Notes: generated by a model not told the origin, from the sequence alone. A stretch of DNA of 64,000 bases from Coptis chinensis (GCA_015680905.1 CM027384.1:65975001-66039000); one strand, 5' to 3'; counted from the stretch's first letter, positions 20,972-33,037 are shown. Translations and numbers: made by a program.

Positions 20972-23482
20972 CTTTGACATTATCTTTGATCTTAGGAAGA
21001 GAATGTATTTGTGCTCGTTGTCCCCTTGTGGCAGATGCCCCAGTCCCACTATCAGACACATCCCCTTCAATATAGTAGCGGGCACGGAAAGCAGCCCAAA
21101 TCCGCGATAATACGGGAGGAAAACAAAAATGAAAAACTTCATCATCAATGACAGGAAGGAGGAAATTGTGAGAAGTACAACAGAAATTGGATGCCAAATA
21201 AAGACTTACCAACAGAACCACGGATCGTGTGCACCTTGCATACCTAAAACAAAAGGGTGAAAAGAGCGGAATGAGCACATCTTAAGAAAAGAAAAGAACA
21301 AAAAACACATTAGTCTTGAGCATTTAGAGATCACAAAGCGAAAGGTATTACATTATAGCATAAGTTGTTTGTAAGCATCCGTGATGGTATCCGAAAGGAA
21401 ATTATTCTCATCCCACGTAACATGATAGTGAGTAGGTCGGCTTTGGTACCTGTGGGCGTTATGGAACCATGGTTAAAACAGACATCCAAAAATAAAAACT
21501 TGCATGACTTGCCAAAGAATTACGGATACCGATACCAAAGATGACGCAGGGTAAAAATCAAACTCACGAAGGATGACATATCATTGAATCAACTCTGATT
21601 GCCCGATTAAGAAAAGTCATGTTTCAAACAACAATTCTCATATGACAATAAATCCTTGATAAGCTGATTGGACAAAGAGCGGGTACCGGGAAGAATATTT
21701 CCACTCACGTATGTCATATTTTTATTATCATGATCGTGAGGGAAAAGACATGTATGGTGTCTTTTCTGCACAACTACAAAGCGTTACAGGGAGGAAGATA
21801 CCCTCTTGCAGAGAAGCACAAGCCTAGATAAGAAAAAGCGATGATTCATATTAGAAACTAATTTTACTAGAACAATCTTTAGATAATTAAATGAAGATTC
21901 AAGACCTTTAATCGTCGCTGCGTCAACTCATTGAGTAGGACACGGGAAGGAACCTTCATTAACACCATCTCTCAAATTTGAAAAAATATATTATTGTGCG
22001 AATATATTAGCCTTCCAACGCATAATAAGAAACGTTGCTCCTAAATAAGGGTCATCACCTATAAAATATAATTCGTTGTGGTTTGTACCCAGTTGACTTC
22101 CTGAACGAAATCAGCAGCTCTCTATACAACAAAGTTACAAGAGAATAAGAAAATACTTTCGAGGAACAAAACTTTGGCTCCACTTTGCAACTAATCCAAC
22201 TCGCCAGTTTAACACCATGCCACGGATAAATAAGCCCGATTACTTTACATCCCCAACAATAAGAATCGGTAACTTCTGATGGCAGGTGTCATCTGGAATA
22301 AAGCAAAACACATGGTTTTGATATGAAACCTATTTCCAAGTTTGCGAGCAATTTTATAAACTACTTCACATTGTAGCTATTCATATGTGATACATGGGTA
22401 AGCTAAAATGTTGAACAAAAAGGCTATTTTATTCTACTTAAGCAGTTCAGTAGAAAAACAACTATTCACTCACCGGATCATCCCTGCATGGAAGGTACCC
22501 TTCTGAGGATCTTCAACCAATGAGTAAAGATCTTGGATCAACTCACGGTGATGGTGTTGTCTTTGAGACCGGACCTCTATTTTGATATCTCGGCCACCCA
22601 TGGAAGCAACCACCTGCCAATAGATACATTTTAAATATGGAAGGACTTAGGTAACACATCAGCAAGTAGAGGAAGAAAAGAGTGACTTACAGCTGCAATA
22701 GAAGGGCTGGAATCTTCCCGGGGAGGGTGTGTAACATCGGCACCAAAAAATAATCGTTGGTTTTTCTGAGACAATTGGCATTCTCCTGGAGAGCGCATCC
22801 ACCAGAACTGTGTTCCTTCCACCAGCCTACACCAAATTGCAAACCATGAGACTAACACACCACCACACAATAGTCTAGTGTAAATACACTAGCTGAAATG
22901 AATAGAACAACCTTCACATTAATCTTAAGAGCCACATTTTCAAGATACTACTTGTTACATTTCATCGCCTGCTTAGGCTGACAACACTGGGAGATTATAC
23001 CCAACTCTGTCTCGCAAATTCTTTTAATTTTACCTGTAAGAGAGTGAAAACCAAGCATATTAATAATATGCATGAGACTATATAAATCTACTAAGCTTTT
23101 ACTCACCATATGAACCAGTGCAATCTGGTAATATAATGATCAAAAGTTGGAGATGCCCCTGCTAACATGAACTTGCAATTTTTACAACTGATTGGGTGTA
23201 AGCCTGAATCAAAGTCTTTTCAATATGATCAACAGACCGTGTGAAGAGCAATGGGAGCAAAGGTTTTGGGTTGATACTCTGACAAGACGATCAAAAGAGT
23301 TAATGTAATTTATACACATGAATAATTGTACGTACAGATATTGGAAAAGAAAGCTATACCATTCCTTTACTGTTACACATGGAAACAAGATCAATGAAGA
23401 AACGCCCAGCACAATCTTGGTTCAGCTGTGAAAAGTTGATACACATCCAATGATGTATAGTGCCTCCATTAACCATTTTCTG
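20972..23482 (-). pseudogene. Captured ARGONAUTE gene fragment (MID/PIWI half), AGO1/5/10 type
   Basis: Reading right to left, a series of exon-like pieces matches the MID and PIWI domains of plant ARGONAUTE, the small-RNA-guided slicer: 'KMVNGGTIHHWMCINFS' (about 23470), 'QLLIIILPDCTGSYG' (23150), 'GKIKRICETELGIISQCC' (23030), '[16 protein letters not shown]' (22815), '[20 protein letters not shown]' (22740), 'RELIQDLYSLVEDPQKG' (22540), 'ELLISFRKSTGYK' (22115), 'RDGVNEGSF' (21955), '[12 protein letters not shown]' (21700), 'HYHVTWDENNF' (21440), 'YARCTRSV' (21245), 'AAFRARYYIEG' (21085) and 'LPKIKDNVKDVMF' (20995). Introns remain, so genomic DNA was captured. A premature stop (TAG, about 22977), a T-run frameshift near 22740 and a codon-scale deletion in the DVTHP...GEDSSP motif show it is broken. 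The QPKQA-like stretch after ISQCC and the C-terminus look closest to AGO5, but that is by eye. The N, PAZ and L1 parts are absent. Confidence 0.9.
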
Positions 23483-23559
23483 CAAATAAGAAGATCAAAT
23501 ATCAAACAGGATACAAATAAGTACATGGACACTAGAAGAGCTAAAAAGAGTTGATTTCA

Positions 23560-25916
23560 ACTAGCCAAAAACACCAACATCAATAATGCCCTCTTGCCCT
23601 AGGAGGTGTATAACCCACCAACCTTATAAATCAAGCAAGGCGAGCCTTATGAGCTAAGTGAATAGGAAGATGCATCATAGTAACAAACAATGATGGTGGG
23701 CAGATTCTCTCCAACGCGCACAATGCCTTGACCATACCCCTTTCCAGTACATCAAGTGTTTCAATCTCTACTTTCTTGAACACAAAGCACTAAAGAAAGT
23801 ACAAATGGTAGTAATAATTGTTCGAGCTTTCTTTTCATTTTGCCATCTTTATAAGCATCTTTGTATTAATACGGCAACAAATGTTGCATTAGAATATGAT
23901 AGTCATGTGACTTCATTTGTCTCAAATCCATTGAATCTCCTTTGACAATATTATACCGGTTACCACTAAACCCAACAGGTACACTAAGATTAAGCGCAAG
24001 GTTTGGATGAACAACTTCTTCTCCTCTTTTTGAAGCCAAAAGATACCTTGAGGCATAACCTGTTTCCCGCCAAGCTTAGGCACCCAATATTTCTTCTTTC
24101 TCTTTCATGCTTTTAAATCTTTAAGCGTGCATTGACATCATCTTTAGTTTTCCCTTTGTATTCAACATCAAAGCAAGAAGAATTTCACATACATTTTTTC
24201 AATATGCATGACATCAAAGTTATGATTTGAGGGACGAGAATGTGTTTCCAATACTTGAGCTTAAAGAAGATAGATCGCTTTGAAAACCACAAATTTCCTT
24301 TATTCCCTTCCTTATTCTTGCCGAAGCTTCCCAAATTGATGATTTTTCAAACTCTTAGTCACTCTCTTAACTTCAACTCCAAATAACCTTATTGGTTGCT
24401 CACCTTCTTCCTTTGTCTTATCATAGGTGCTTTCTCTTGTATCATTTCTAGCCTCGGATCTCAATGGAAGCCACCGTCTACTTCTCATATACACATGCTT
24501 ACTTCCATGGTGAAGTCTTATAGAAGCAGTTTTCGGACCACAAGGAGGGCAAGCAAATTTTCCCTTAGTTCTACAGCCAGAGATATTCCCATAAGCTGGA
24601 AAATCATGGATTGTCCACAATAAAATGGCACGCATATGGAACTCTTCACCTTTAAATGCATCTTTAACCATCACCCCATCACGCCACAATTATTGGAGTT
24701 CTTTAACCAACGGCTGCAAATAAACGTCAATATCATTACCTAGTTGCTTTGGACCCTCAATGAGAGTTGAAAGCATAGTGAATTGAGACTTCATGCATAG
24801 CCAAGGCGGGAGGTTATAGTTCACAAGCATAACAGGCCATGAACTGTGTTGCGCTCCAAAGTTGCCATAAGGAGTAAAACCATCAGTGGCTAGTCCCAAG
24901 CGAACATTCTGTGGCTCTATAGAGAAGTCTGGATATTTTAAATTGACTTGCTTCCACACTGCCGAGTCAACAGGATGCCTCATCGTGCCAGGCTTTGATT
25001 CTCCAGTAGAATGCCACCGCATCTACTTTGCCACCGCATCTCCTTTGCCACCCAAGGCACACTATACAATCGCTTCAACCTTTCCGTAAGTGGATAGTAT
25101 CGCAAGACCTTAGCAGGCACCCTAGTTCGCTTCCTCAAATCCTCAATGGTTGGAGTTTTGTATCTAGAAACTCCACAAGTAGGACAGGTAACCTTAAATT
25201 CATTCTTTTCCCAATACAAGATGCAGTCATTTCTACATGCATCAATCTTCTTGCATTTCAGTTTCAAGTCTTTAATCATCTTATCTGCCCTGTAGTTATT
25301 CTCTGGTATCTTGTTACCAGCAGGCAACACCATGCGGAGTAGTTAAAGCAATACGGTAAAACTCTTATCACTCCACCCATTTGTGTACTTCAGGTTAAGG
25401 AGTTTCACGACAAATCTAAGAACACTGAAGTCACATCCAGGATATAATGCAGTCATTGCTTCATGCAAGTTAGCGTTAAAAGCAACAACGTCTATGACTT
25501 CTCTCCCCTCTGTACAACCTCCTGGATCATCTCCAAGAAAAGTGTCCAAGTTGTCAAGACTAAACTCTTGAGCAATGGTGTGGAAAGCATCATTCATGTC
25601 AACCACATGCACGTTCTCTTGAAATCCCGACCCTCTTTCATTGTGTTGTTCTTCCACTTCTTTCTCACCGTGCAAGAACCACATTTTATATGTCTTGTCA
25701 AACCCATAGCTAAAACAGTGTAGGGCAACATTATCGTGACTCATTCTTTAGCGCCTTGGTTTTAGACACTTTTCGACAAGAACATGGTATGACATTCTTG
25801 TTAACGTGGTGTTCGAGGCAAATGTTACAAACTCGTAACACCTCTTATAAAAGCGGGGATGCGAAATTGTCTAGATCAATCCAACTCTTATCTATCATCA
25901 AGCACGTTGACTCCAT
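23560..25916 (-). pseudogene. CACTA transposase of the TNP2/TNPD type (Transposase_21), broken
   Basis: Starts at an ATG near 25916 with 'KSWIDLDNF', typical of the transposase-associated N-terminal domain, then 'HCFSYGFDKTYKMWFLHGE' (about 25710). The core follows: 'CPTCGVSRYK' (25190), 'LATDGFTPYGNFGAQHSSWP' (24890), 'YNLPPWLCMKSQFTML' (24800), 'NDIDVYLQPLVKELQ' (24720), 'HMRAILLWTIHDFPAYGNIS' (24620), 'NHNFDVMHIEKMYV' (24215), 'MKSHDYHILMQHLLPY' (23910) and 'LERICPPSL' (23725). These are hallmarks of the protein that cuts CACTA ends. At least five stops or frameshifts (near 25750, 25343, 24985, 24689 and 24312) break it. The ARGONAUTE fragment begins less than 100 bp downstream on the same strand. 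Confidence 0.9.
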
Positions 25917-28559
25917 GATGTACTTCTAAGAGATAAGAAAGAATAAATGAAACTCAGAACTAGAAAAATAGCTAAATAGTTATGTAGAGGCATACACTAA
26001 CTAGGCCAAGGAGTTACAATGCTAACTCTAAGCAACTCTACGCATACACTAACCTAATATTCATTACCAAAGTTAGATGAAACTAGAGTTGAACACATAT
26101 ATTTATGCATCTTATATAATCAGCAATACATACACAAACATATTGGTGTTGTAATAAGAAAGACATCAATCCTACAATGCTAGCAAGACATTTCTATTTG
26201 AAAAATCAGTTCGTTTTTCAAAGAGTAAAAAAGGTATAATAGTTGAACTTAGTTAACTAGATTGCTCTCAAACTACCTTAGAATTTTTTTTACAGAACCA
26301 AACACAATGTGGCAATTTTATTTTGATACATCATCCTCATTTGACTAACACATTTGATTAAAGCATTACTCAAATAATAATAAAATGAGTTGCTTTAAAC
26401 AAATCAAAGTCGGTAGCCTTTGATTTGAAGGTATGATACTAGTATGCTACATATGATACTAGTCTCCATACACCTCTTCGTTCGAATATTTTTTTTAGGC
26501 ATTGAGCATTATATAATACTAGTCTACTACAATTGTAAAGCTATATAAACCACGACATTTCTAATTCCACAAAATGCATTACCACTAGTATAAAGCCCGC
26601 TTAACTATCGTGTTTCATCAAACAATGTCATATAAAAATGTGGAATATGGGGAACTGAAAAATAGAATATGGGAAAAATAAAAATACATTCTTACAGTTG
26701 GTTATATATAAAATGGAGCTTTCAAATTAGATTATAAGAGACAAAAAGATAGCCAAAAAAAAAAAAACACATATATAGAATACTAAATTTTCACCGACAC
26801 TAAAATATAGAATACACACTTACAGAAAGCAAAGAAAAACAACCAAGGAACCCTGCTTGTCATCCAAAGCAATTTAAACAAGAAGATCAGACATTATGTA
26901 AGAAGCCCTTTGTCGAACCACACAAATCAAATTGGACAAACTTACCAGAAATTATGGCGACGTAATATGGTCTTTAGACGAATATTCTCAGAGCTGAAAT
27001 TAATCAAACACAAGTTTTAATAAAACAGCTAGAAAAGAAATCATGTTACACTTATCGAACACAAGTTTTAAATAAATAACTTAAGTTTCCATCTTTTAAA
27101 AGTCGGTGTTCAAACGAGTGGTAGTGGAAGTGGAGGAGGAGATGTGTGGTGGCAGAGAGATGAGGTGGTGGCTTTGTAGTGAAGGAAAGTGAAGATTTTT
27201 TAAGGATTAAACATGCAAAAACTACCCTCCACCTTCTCTCCACTGGGGGCAGGTGCACGATGACAACATCACCACCACAAGTCAACTATGGCGTCGGCAC
27301 TACTACAACGAGATGGACCCGATTGATGAGTTTCATGAACAAAAGATTAAGGGCACTGAAAAAAAGTACAACAAAATACTCCAAATCGAGAAGCTTTTTC
27401 ACAAGGCAAACCCGGCTACTCAAATTTTGGTAATAAAAGCGAAAATTTAGCAACCCAAATCGGGGGAATATAAGTGGCTTAACAGATTACGATGATGTTG
27501 TTGGGCGGCTTTGCACGCCTGGACAAGTCACAGAATGCAAACACCCTTCCATATGTATGGTGTTACATATCACTCCAACAATTAGAAGATTTTTTTGTAT
27601 CTTTTGTAACGGTAGCGTATTGAACAGGAAATTCCAATATTACGTTCATCACTTTTACAATTAAACATTAAGAGCTGAAACTGTAAAGAACCCAGTACTT
27701 AAAAGTACTTAAAAACAAGATTAAGTAACAACTAGTTGAATTTTTACCCTCATTTAGTCCTGAATCAACTAAAATAACCTTAGTAAAGATCTAATATAAT
27801 ATTGGAATATGTACGCCTCCGTCCACTGGAAATGGGACTCTTTCTTCATACAATCCGTCAATCCGGCCTTCACTGACTTAAATTTATAAGATTGAGATAG
27901 AAATTGGCCAAACCGTGAAAACTCCTAACTTCCGTAGTGACCCCCATGCAACAGTGCGTTAGGTTCATTTTGGTCGGGAGTGAAGTGCCAACTGACTATG
28001 TTGAGCCTTTCCTCTAGCCGCAAGTAAGAGGGAAGGACAGCAACAGTTTCGATTTGAGGGGATGACTAGAAAGATATACCCCACTCAATTCTTGGAAATT
28101 CAGGGAGGAAAAGGCACGCAAGAGTCATGGCAGTGCTACAGACAGACTGCACACTCGTAGAATCACTTGCATAGTAAAGATATTATTCTTTTTTTTTTGA
28201 TAAAAAAAGATTTTGTTCTTAAGTTCTTTCACCAGAGAAATTAAGAGAAACGTACTTTTTTGTATTTGGTTTTCTACTTCTACTATGTTGACTAGAACTC
28301 ATTGAAATTAACTAAATATTCAAACATTGAATTACCTATTCAGGTTGAGAACGAAGTGACTGTGGTGCCAATGAAATTCAAGAGTTTCACAAGGTAATGG
28401 TGTAATCAGCAGGGCTATTGCAGAAGGCGAATAGTAGAAGAAGAAGCTGAAAAGTCGAAAGTTTTAGAGTCGGCTTAATTATTTTAATTTTAGGGTGGTT
28501 TAATTTTTCATGAAATTTTGGGCGTGGGAAGTGAAATCTTTGCCGCCTGATAATTGAAT
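25917..28559. other. CACTA interior upstream of the transposase, no gene recognised
   Basis: A+T-rich sequence with small unconvincing frames, for example 27179-27433 on + ('DPIDEFHEQKIKGTEKK' in one frame), which match nothing I know. In En/Spm elements this region holds the promoter and sometimes a TNPA-like first gene; no exon of one could be identified. Confidence 0.4.
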
Positions 28560-28746
28560 AGATATACCGACGGTTAAGTAGTACTGCCATGTAAAGCCCG
28601 TCGAACTAGCCGATAGCTAAAAACTCTCGTGCAACCGTCGGACAGAATAAAACAATCGGGGACGGATGGCCAACTAATACCCGACGGATAAAAGGCGTTG
28701 GTAACGTCCTATGGTTATAAACCGTCAGGTAATCTTTCTGGAGTTT
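28560..28746. repeat. CACTA right subterminal repeats
   Basis: Copies of ACCGTCGG and its complement CCGACGGT in both orientations (about 28567, 28600, 28637, 28680 and 28723), matching the motif cluster at the left end. Confidence 0.75.
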
Positions 28747-28774
28747 GTCGGGTAAAGTCGTTTTTTTGGTAGTG
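28747..28774. repeat. CACTA right terminal inverted repeat, intact
   Basis: Ends 'TTTTTTTGGTAGTG', that is CACTACC read inward on the - strand. It keeps the full CACTA pentamer that is missing from the left end. Confidence 0.9.
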
Positions 28775-28924
28775 ATTAACCAATCACTAACTGCCGCATG
28801 TCTATTCTCTTCTTCCTCCTCCTTTTCCCGCCTTAAACCTGCAATATACAAACTGTAATACCAATTAACGATATATCGCAATATTTGGACTAGAATATCG
28901 GGGTGACGATATTTTCCCACGACA
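28775..28924 (-). repeat. Tat LTR (distal, 3' LTR), right piece
   Basis: Continues the LTR interrupted at 19950 and matches the right part of 39601-39976 ('CGGGGTGACGATATTTTCCC' near the end). It terminates with CGACA, giving TG...CA termini for the reassembled LTR. Confidence 0.9.
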
Positions 28925-28945
28925 TCGCCCCCTCTCGAAACTTTC
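28925..28945 (-). promoter_or_regulatory. Polypurine tract of the Tat element
   Basis: On the - strand the bases just before the distal LTR read 'TCGAGAGGGGGCGA', a purine-rich primer site for plus-strand synthesis, exactly where Ty3/gypsy elements have it. Confidence 0.7.
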
Positions 28946-29309
28946 AAATTTTAACCACTAAAAATTTGAATGTTTCGAGAACCCGAATAACTTCACCAAT
29001 TTCAAAATTCAAAAAATCAAGCAGTTACAGCTGTAAACAACCCAGTCACATCAAAATTACAAAAGCCTTATTTCACTTTCTCTCTCTTCACGTTTTTGCA
29101 AAAAAGCTTGAGAGAAAACACCCTAAACCCCACCACTATTAACATTTTCTGAAAAGCTCCATCTTGGTCGTATTCGTTGTTGCTCTCAGCAAATCTTTCT
29201 GCACAACATCAGGTTAGTAAAAAGAACAACTTAACATGCTATTCCTTATCCTCACTTTAACATTTTATGAAAATATTTTGAATGATTTCGCCATCTTCTT
29301 TTTCCAGAT

Positions 29310-31650
29310 TATTATACTTAGTATTGAATCTGCAACTCGAAACAACTCGTCCTCTTCAGCTTCGTCATCGCAAAGGACTGAGACTGACGAAACAGAATGG
29401 CGTGCCACATATCTAGCTGATGGCTTAGCCTGTCATCCCTTTGAGACCGTGGATTTAGAATCTGATTGCGAAGTTATGGATGATCATAGCATGTGGAGTA
29501 GTGGCTTGAATCCTTGTTTTCCAAAAATGGACATAGTTAAAGCTGCCTACCAAATACCAGACTCTGTCTATCTTCGACATTACGTTGGAAGTACCAAAGA
29601 AACTTGATGCCAAAGTGGCAATCCTAAAACCACCATTATTACTGTTGGCCAATTAGCTGCTGGCTTGCGCCTTCCCTTATCTAACCTCGATCGAGAAGTA
29701 CTGAACTACCTGACCATTTCTCCTAGCCAAGGCACAGGCAATTTCTCCTACCTGACCATTTATATCTAGGCAATGGGAGTCATCTGCTTCGATCGTTGTT
29801 CCATCCTTGGCATATCCTGTTTTTAACATTAAAGGTACGTTATCTTACGACACCCCATCCCTCCTCTATCTCGGACCTACTATCTGACTGGTCTATCATT
29901 GCTACTTTGTTTTAGTGCCGAAACCAACCTCGATGAAAAGTCTTAGAGAATCCACTAGAGTAATGGATCTTCTAAAAGGCACTGATGAAGAAATCACTGC
30001 TCAAACTGGCGCTGATAAATACGGCAATCCAAAATTAACTGTCGATCTTCCAGATATCGACAATTATGTCGCTCTTTTATACTTCTTAAAAAGTACCGTC
30101 CTTCAAGGTCAAGATTCTTTGCCTCCCCAATCTGTTATGCCATGCAAAACTACTCCATTTCCCTTATAGCCTTGTTCCTCTGAAAAAGTATTAAGAAAAA
30201 CTTTTGATTCCACTGAATTACCTGCTAATACTCCTCGATCTTATTTTGAATATATGCTTAATGGTTTTAAAATGACTGAAGATCTTTTTCCTCAAATCAA
30301 ACAAGAGATTCCCAATTTCTATAATTATCCTCTTTTGCACGATGTGTTTGACTACTACTGCTTATTGTTCATAGATATGCCATCTTGCATTCCCCAAGTT
30401 CCAGTCAAATCATCGAAATCTCTGGACAAGTTTCTGCTCAAGAAAAAACCAACAGATGGCAATTCTTCCCAAGCTCCCACTTCTTCCAAAGATAAAAATG
30501 TCGACACTGGACTTAATTCAAAAAAAAAAAAGAAAAGCACCTTGCCATATTTCAGCACCACTAGCCTCGAAAACAAGCAAAATTGTAAAAACTACTACTA
30601 ACATTGCACCTGTTAATATACCCTCCAAATCTTCAACTATTCCAGCCAATACAAGGACTATTGCTTTCTGATTCTTCATCTCCAACTGGCAATTTTGAGG
30701 TTAAACTTGTCCTTCGAGATCAGACCAAAGTTCCAAAAACTGCTTCTCTATTTTCTGAACCTCCGATACCAGGCCTCGGAGAAGCTCTTGTGCTGAATAC
30801 TATACTTCCTCGAGATAGGTCAGTAATGACTGAAATTAGCAAAGATGAACGATTCCAACTTTTGTGTTGTTCTATTAAAAAAGTAAGTATCTATCATTCT
30901 CCTTATTCTTATCTTAATTTACTTATTCTGTATTCATTAACTATATCTCAATCCCAGGTTAAAGTTGCTACTGTGGGATAGTTTGATAGTGAAATGGCTA
31001 GCTTTTGTCGTTATAGGGATGAGAATAAACAATTGAAGAAAGACAAAGAAGACCTTCAACAATCTCTTGAGAAAGTCCAGAAAGATCATGCTGACGAGAT
31101 GAAGAAATATTTCGCCAAACACACGGCGCTGCACAAGAAACTACAAAGCTCTTTTGAAGCTATGAAGAAAGAACTTGCCCAAGCAAAAACCTCCTTTGCC
31201 ACTGAGAAAATGGAATGGGCAGCCCAAAAAATTGATCTGGAAGCTGAACTGGAGAAGGCCCATTCCAAAGTGGTTACTTATACTAAGAACATGCAATATT
31301 GTGTGGATACCATGAAAAGCTTCAGACCACATCTTCCTGCTACTCTTATCAAAGAATATAACCTTGATTTAGATGACGAGAGTGAGCTGCCCTCCAACAT
31401 TGCTACTCAAGATTTGGATATAGATGATGTTGATTCTGCTACCATTACTGCTGGGACTATCGAGACCACTATGGCTATCCCAGTTACTGATGCTTTCAAG
31501 GCCAACCCGTCTACCCCAGTTTTCAATCCTGACTCCTTCATCAGCACACTTAGCTGCTTGGATGATCCAGAAGTTCGAGTTGGTTTCAATAGCCTTCTTG
31601 AAATGAAAAGGTTTGATGCAAACCCTATCAAGACCTCCACCCAGCTCTAG
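29310..31650 (+). pseudogene. Antisense accessory gene of the Tat element, coiled-coil C-terminus
   Basis: A + strand gene facing the pol genes tail to tail. Pieces in order: 'DHSMWSSGLNPCFPKMD' (about 29480), a TGA then 'GQLAAGLRLPLSNLDREVL' (29650), 'SLRESTRVMDLLKGTDEE' (29940), 'YGNPKLTVDLPDIDNYVAL' (30020), a Ser/Lys-rich linker (30400-30650), 'FEVKLVLRDQTKVPK' (30695), and after an intron with GTAAGT...CAG (about 30882-30957) a long coiled coil (31015-31290, rich in Lys, Glu, Gln and Leu). The last exon ends at 31650, and the following 100 bp look like a 3' untranslated region. Antisense ORFs at this position are known in Tat-lineage elements such as Grande; their role is not established. 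One stop and several frame changes suggest decay, though some could be unrecognised introns. Confidence 0.6.
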
Positions 31651-31902
31651 CTTCTTTGTCTTGATATTTTGGAATTGTAATATTGATACAATGATCTGGC
31701 TATCTCTTCTGGCTGCCTTAAACTCCTTTTGAATTATGAAAAATAGATCTTTTTGCTTTTTATAAACTCATTTTGTATGCAATACATCTAATATTTCTCA
31801 TCCATAAATAGGAAACAATATCATTTTCGATACAACTCCTAATCAACATAATATTGATACTTCATATGAGTACTTAATATATATTTTGAATTTAAAAAAA
31901 AA

Positions 31903-32460
31903 TGAGTTTCGATACCACTCCAACTAAAAACAGTATCGATACTTAATATATATTTTGAATTTTAAAAACGATTTTCGATACCACTCCAACTAAAAACAGT
32001 ATCGATACTTAATATATATTTTGAACTTAAAAAATAATTTTCGATACCACTCCAACTAAAAACAGTATCGATACTTAACATGTATTTTGGAAAATCGAGT
32101 TTCGACACCACTCCAACTAAAAGCAGTATCGATACTTAACATATAAATTGGAAAATCGAGTTTCGATACCACTCCAACTAAAAGTAGTATCGATACTTAA
32201 CATATATTTTGGAAAATCGAGTTTTGACACCACTCCAACTAAAAGTAGTATCGATACTTAACATATATTTCGGAAAATCGAGTTTCGACACCACTCCAAC
32301 TAAAAGTAGTATCGATACTTAACATATAAATTAGAAAATCGAGTTTCGATACCACTCCAACTAAAAGCAGTATCGATACTTAACATATATTTTGGAAAAT
32401 CGAGTTTCGACACCACTCCAACTAAAAGCAGTATCAATACTTAACATATATATTGAATAA
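31903..32460. repeat. Tandem array, nine units of 61-67 bp with a GTATCGATAC palindrome
   Basis: Units begin near 31903, 31970, 32035, 32096, 32157, 32218, 32279, 32340 and 32401. Each reads 'TTTCGATACCACTCCAACTA', then AAAGCA, then GTATCGATAC, then 'TTAACATATA' and an A+T-rich end with AATCGAG. Units 4-9 are exactly 61 bp and nearly identical; the first three are longer and more diverged. The array lies downstream of the antisense gene inside the Tat element. Confidence 0.9.
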
Positions 32461-33037
32461 TTGATATACCTCGATATATCCCTTTATATTTGAATCATTC
32501 TTTTCTGACCTGATATCGAGATGAGAATCTACATATCACCACCCCTTGTTGCTTACCTTTGCACTCTTTGCCATGCATTTAATATAACAAATAAATATTT
32601 ACTTTTGACTAACAAACCACTATCTAACTGACTTAAAAACCAACATTCATTGAATTAAACCATGTCATTAAAGCTTATTTAATTATCATTCAAACTTCTA
32701 ACTGTCCCGCGCACAAACAACGAAGAATTACTTTTTCATAAAAAAAAAATCTTCGTTTTCATGCTCGCCCACCATTAATACTCCTCTTTTTCTTGCTAAA
32801 CACCATTAAATTATCTCATTTGTATAAACTTTTTCTCCAATAAAAACCCTTTAAAAACTTGATTTTGAAACATCTCTTACAACTTCCCTACTGATTAAAC
32901 CTTATCAGTTTAACTTACAAAAACCCATGTCTCTTATCTCCCTCAGCTCTTCCTTATTACTTTAGCCATTTTTATGGTTTTGCCCAATTGTTCTCCTCCT
33001 CCCCACTAGTCTGACTGTCGCACTATAGACTATACTG
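32461..33037. other. Tat interior, no gene seen
   Basis: A+T-rich sequence after the tandem array. One unit of the GATATCGAGATGAG repeat occurs near 32510. It could hold the promoter or an untranslated leader of the acidic reading frame that follows. Confidence 0.4.

Larger units (their letters stand above)
19951..28774 (-). mobile_element. CACTA (En/Spm) DNA transposon carrying ARGONAUTE gene fragments
   Basis: An 8.8-kb insertion in the Tat LTR. The right end read inward on the - strand is 'CACTACCAAAAAAACGACTT'. The left end begins 'CCAAAAGAACGACTTTACCC', matching the right inverted repeat at 22 of 23 positions but lacking the outer CACTA pentamer. Both ends carry clustered copies of an ACCGTCGG motif, as subterminal repeats of CACTA elements do. 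Genes read on the - strand: a broken TNP2-type transposase and, downstream of it, ARGONAUTE-derived exons. 20387-20971 and 25917-28559 hold no recognised gene. Confidence 0.88.

Noticed and set aside
20972..23482. A functional host ARGONAUTE gene
   Set aside because: It lacks the N-terminal half, has a premature stop and a frameshift in the PIWI region, and lies wholly inside the CACTA termini.
31903..32460. Regular array that could be mistaken for a CRISPR
   Set aside because: Whole 61-bp units repeat with no unique spacers, inside a plant retrotransposon; it is a simple tandem array.
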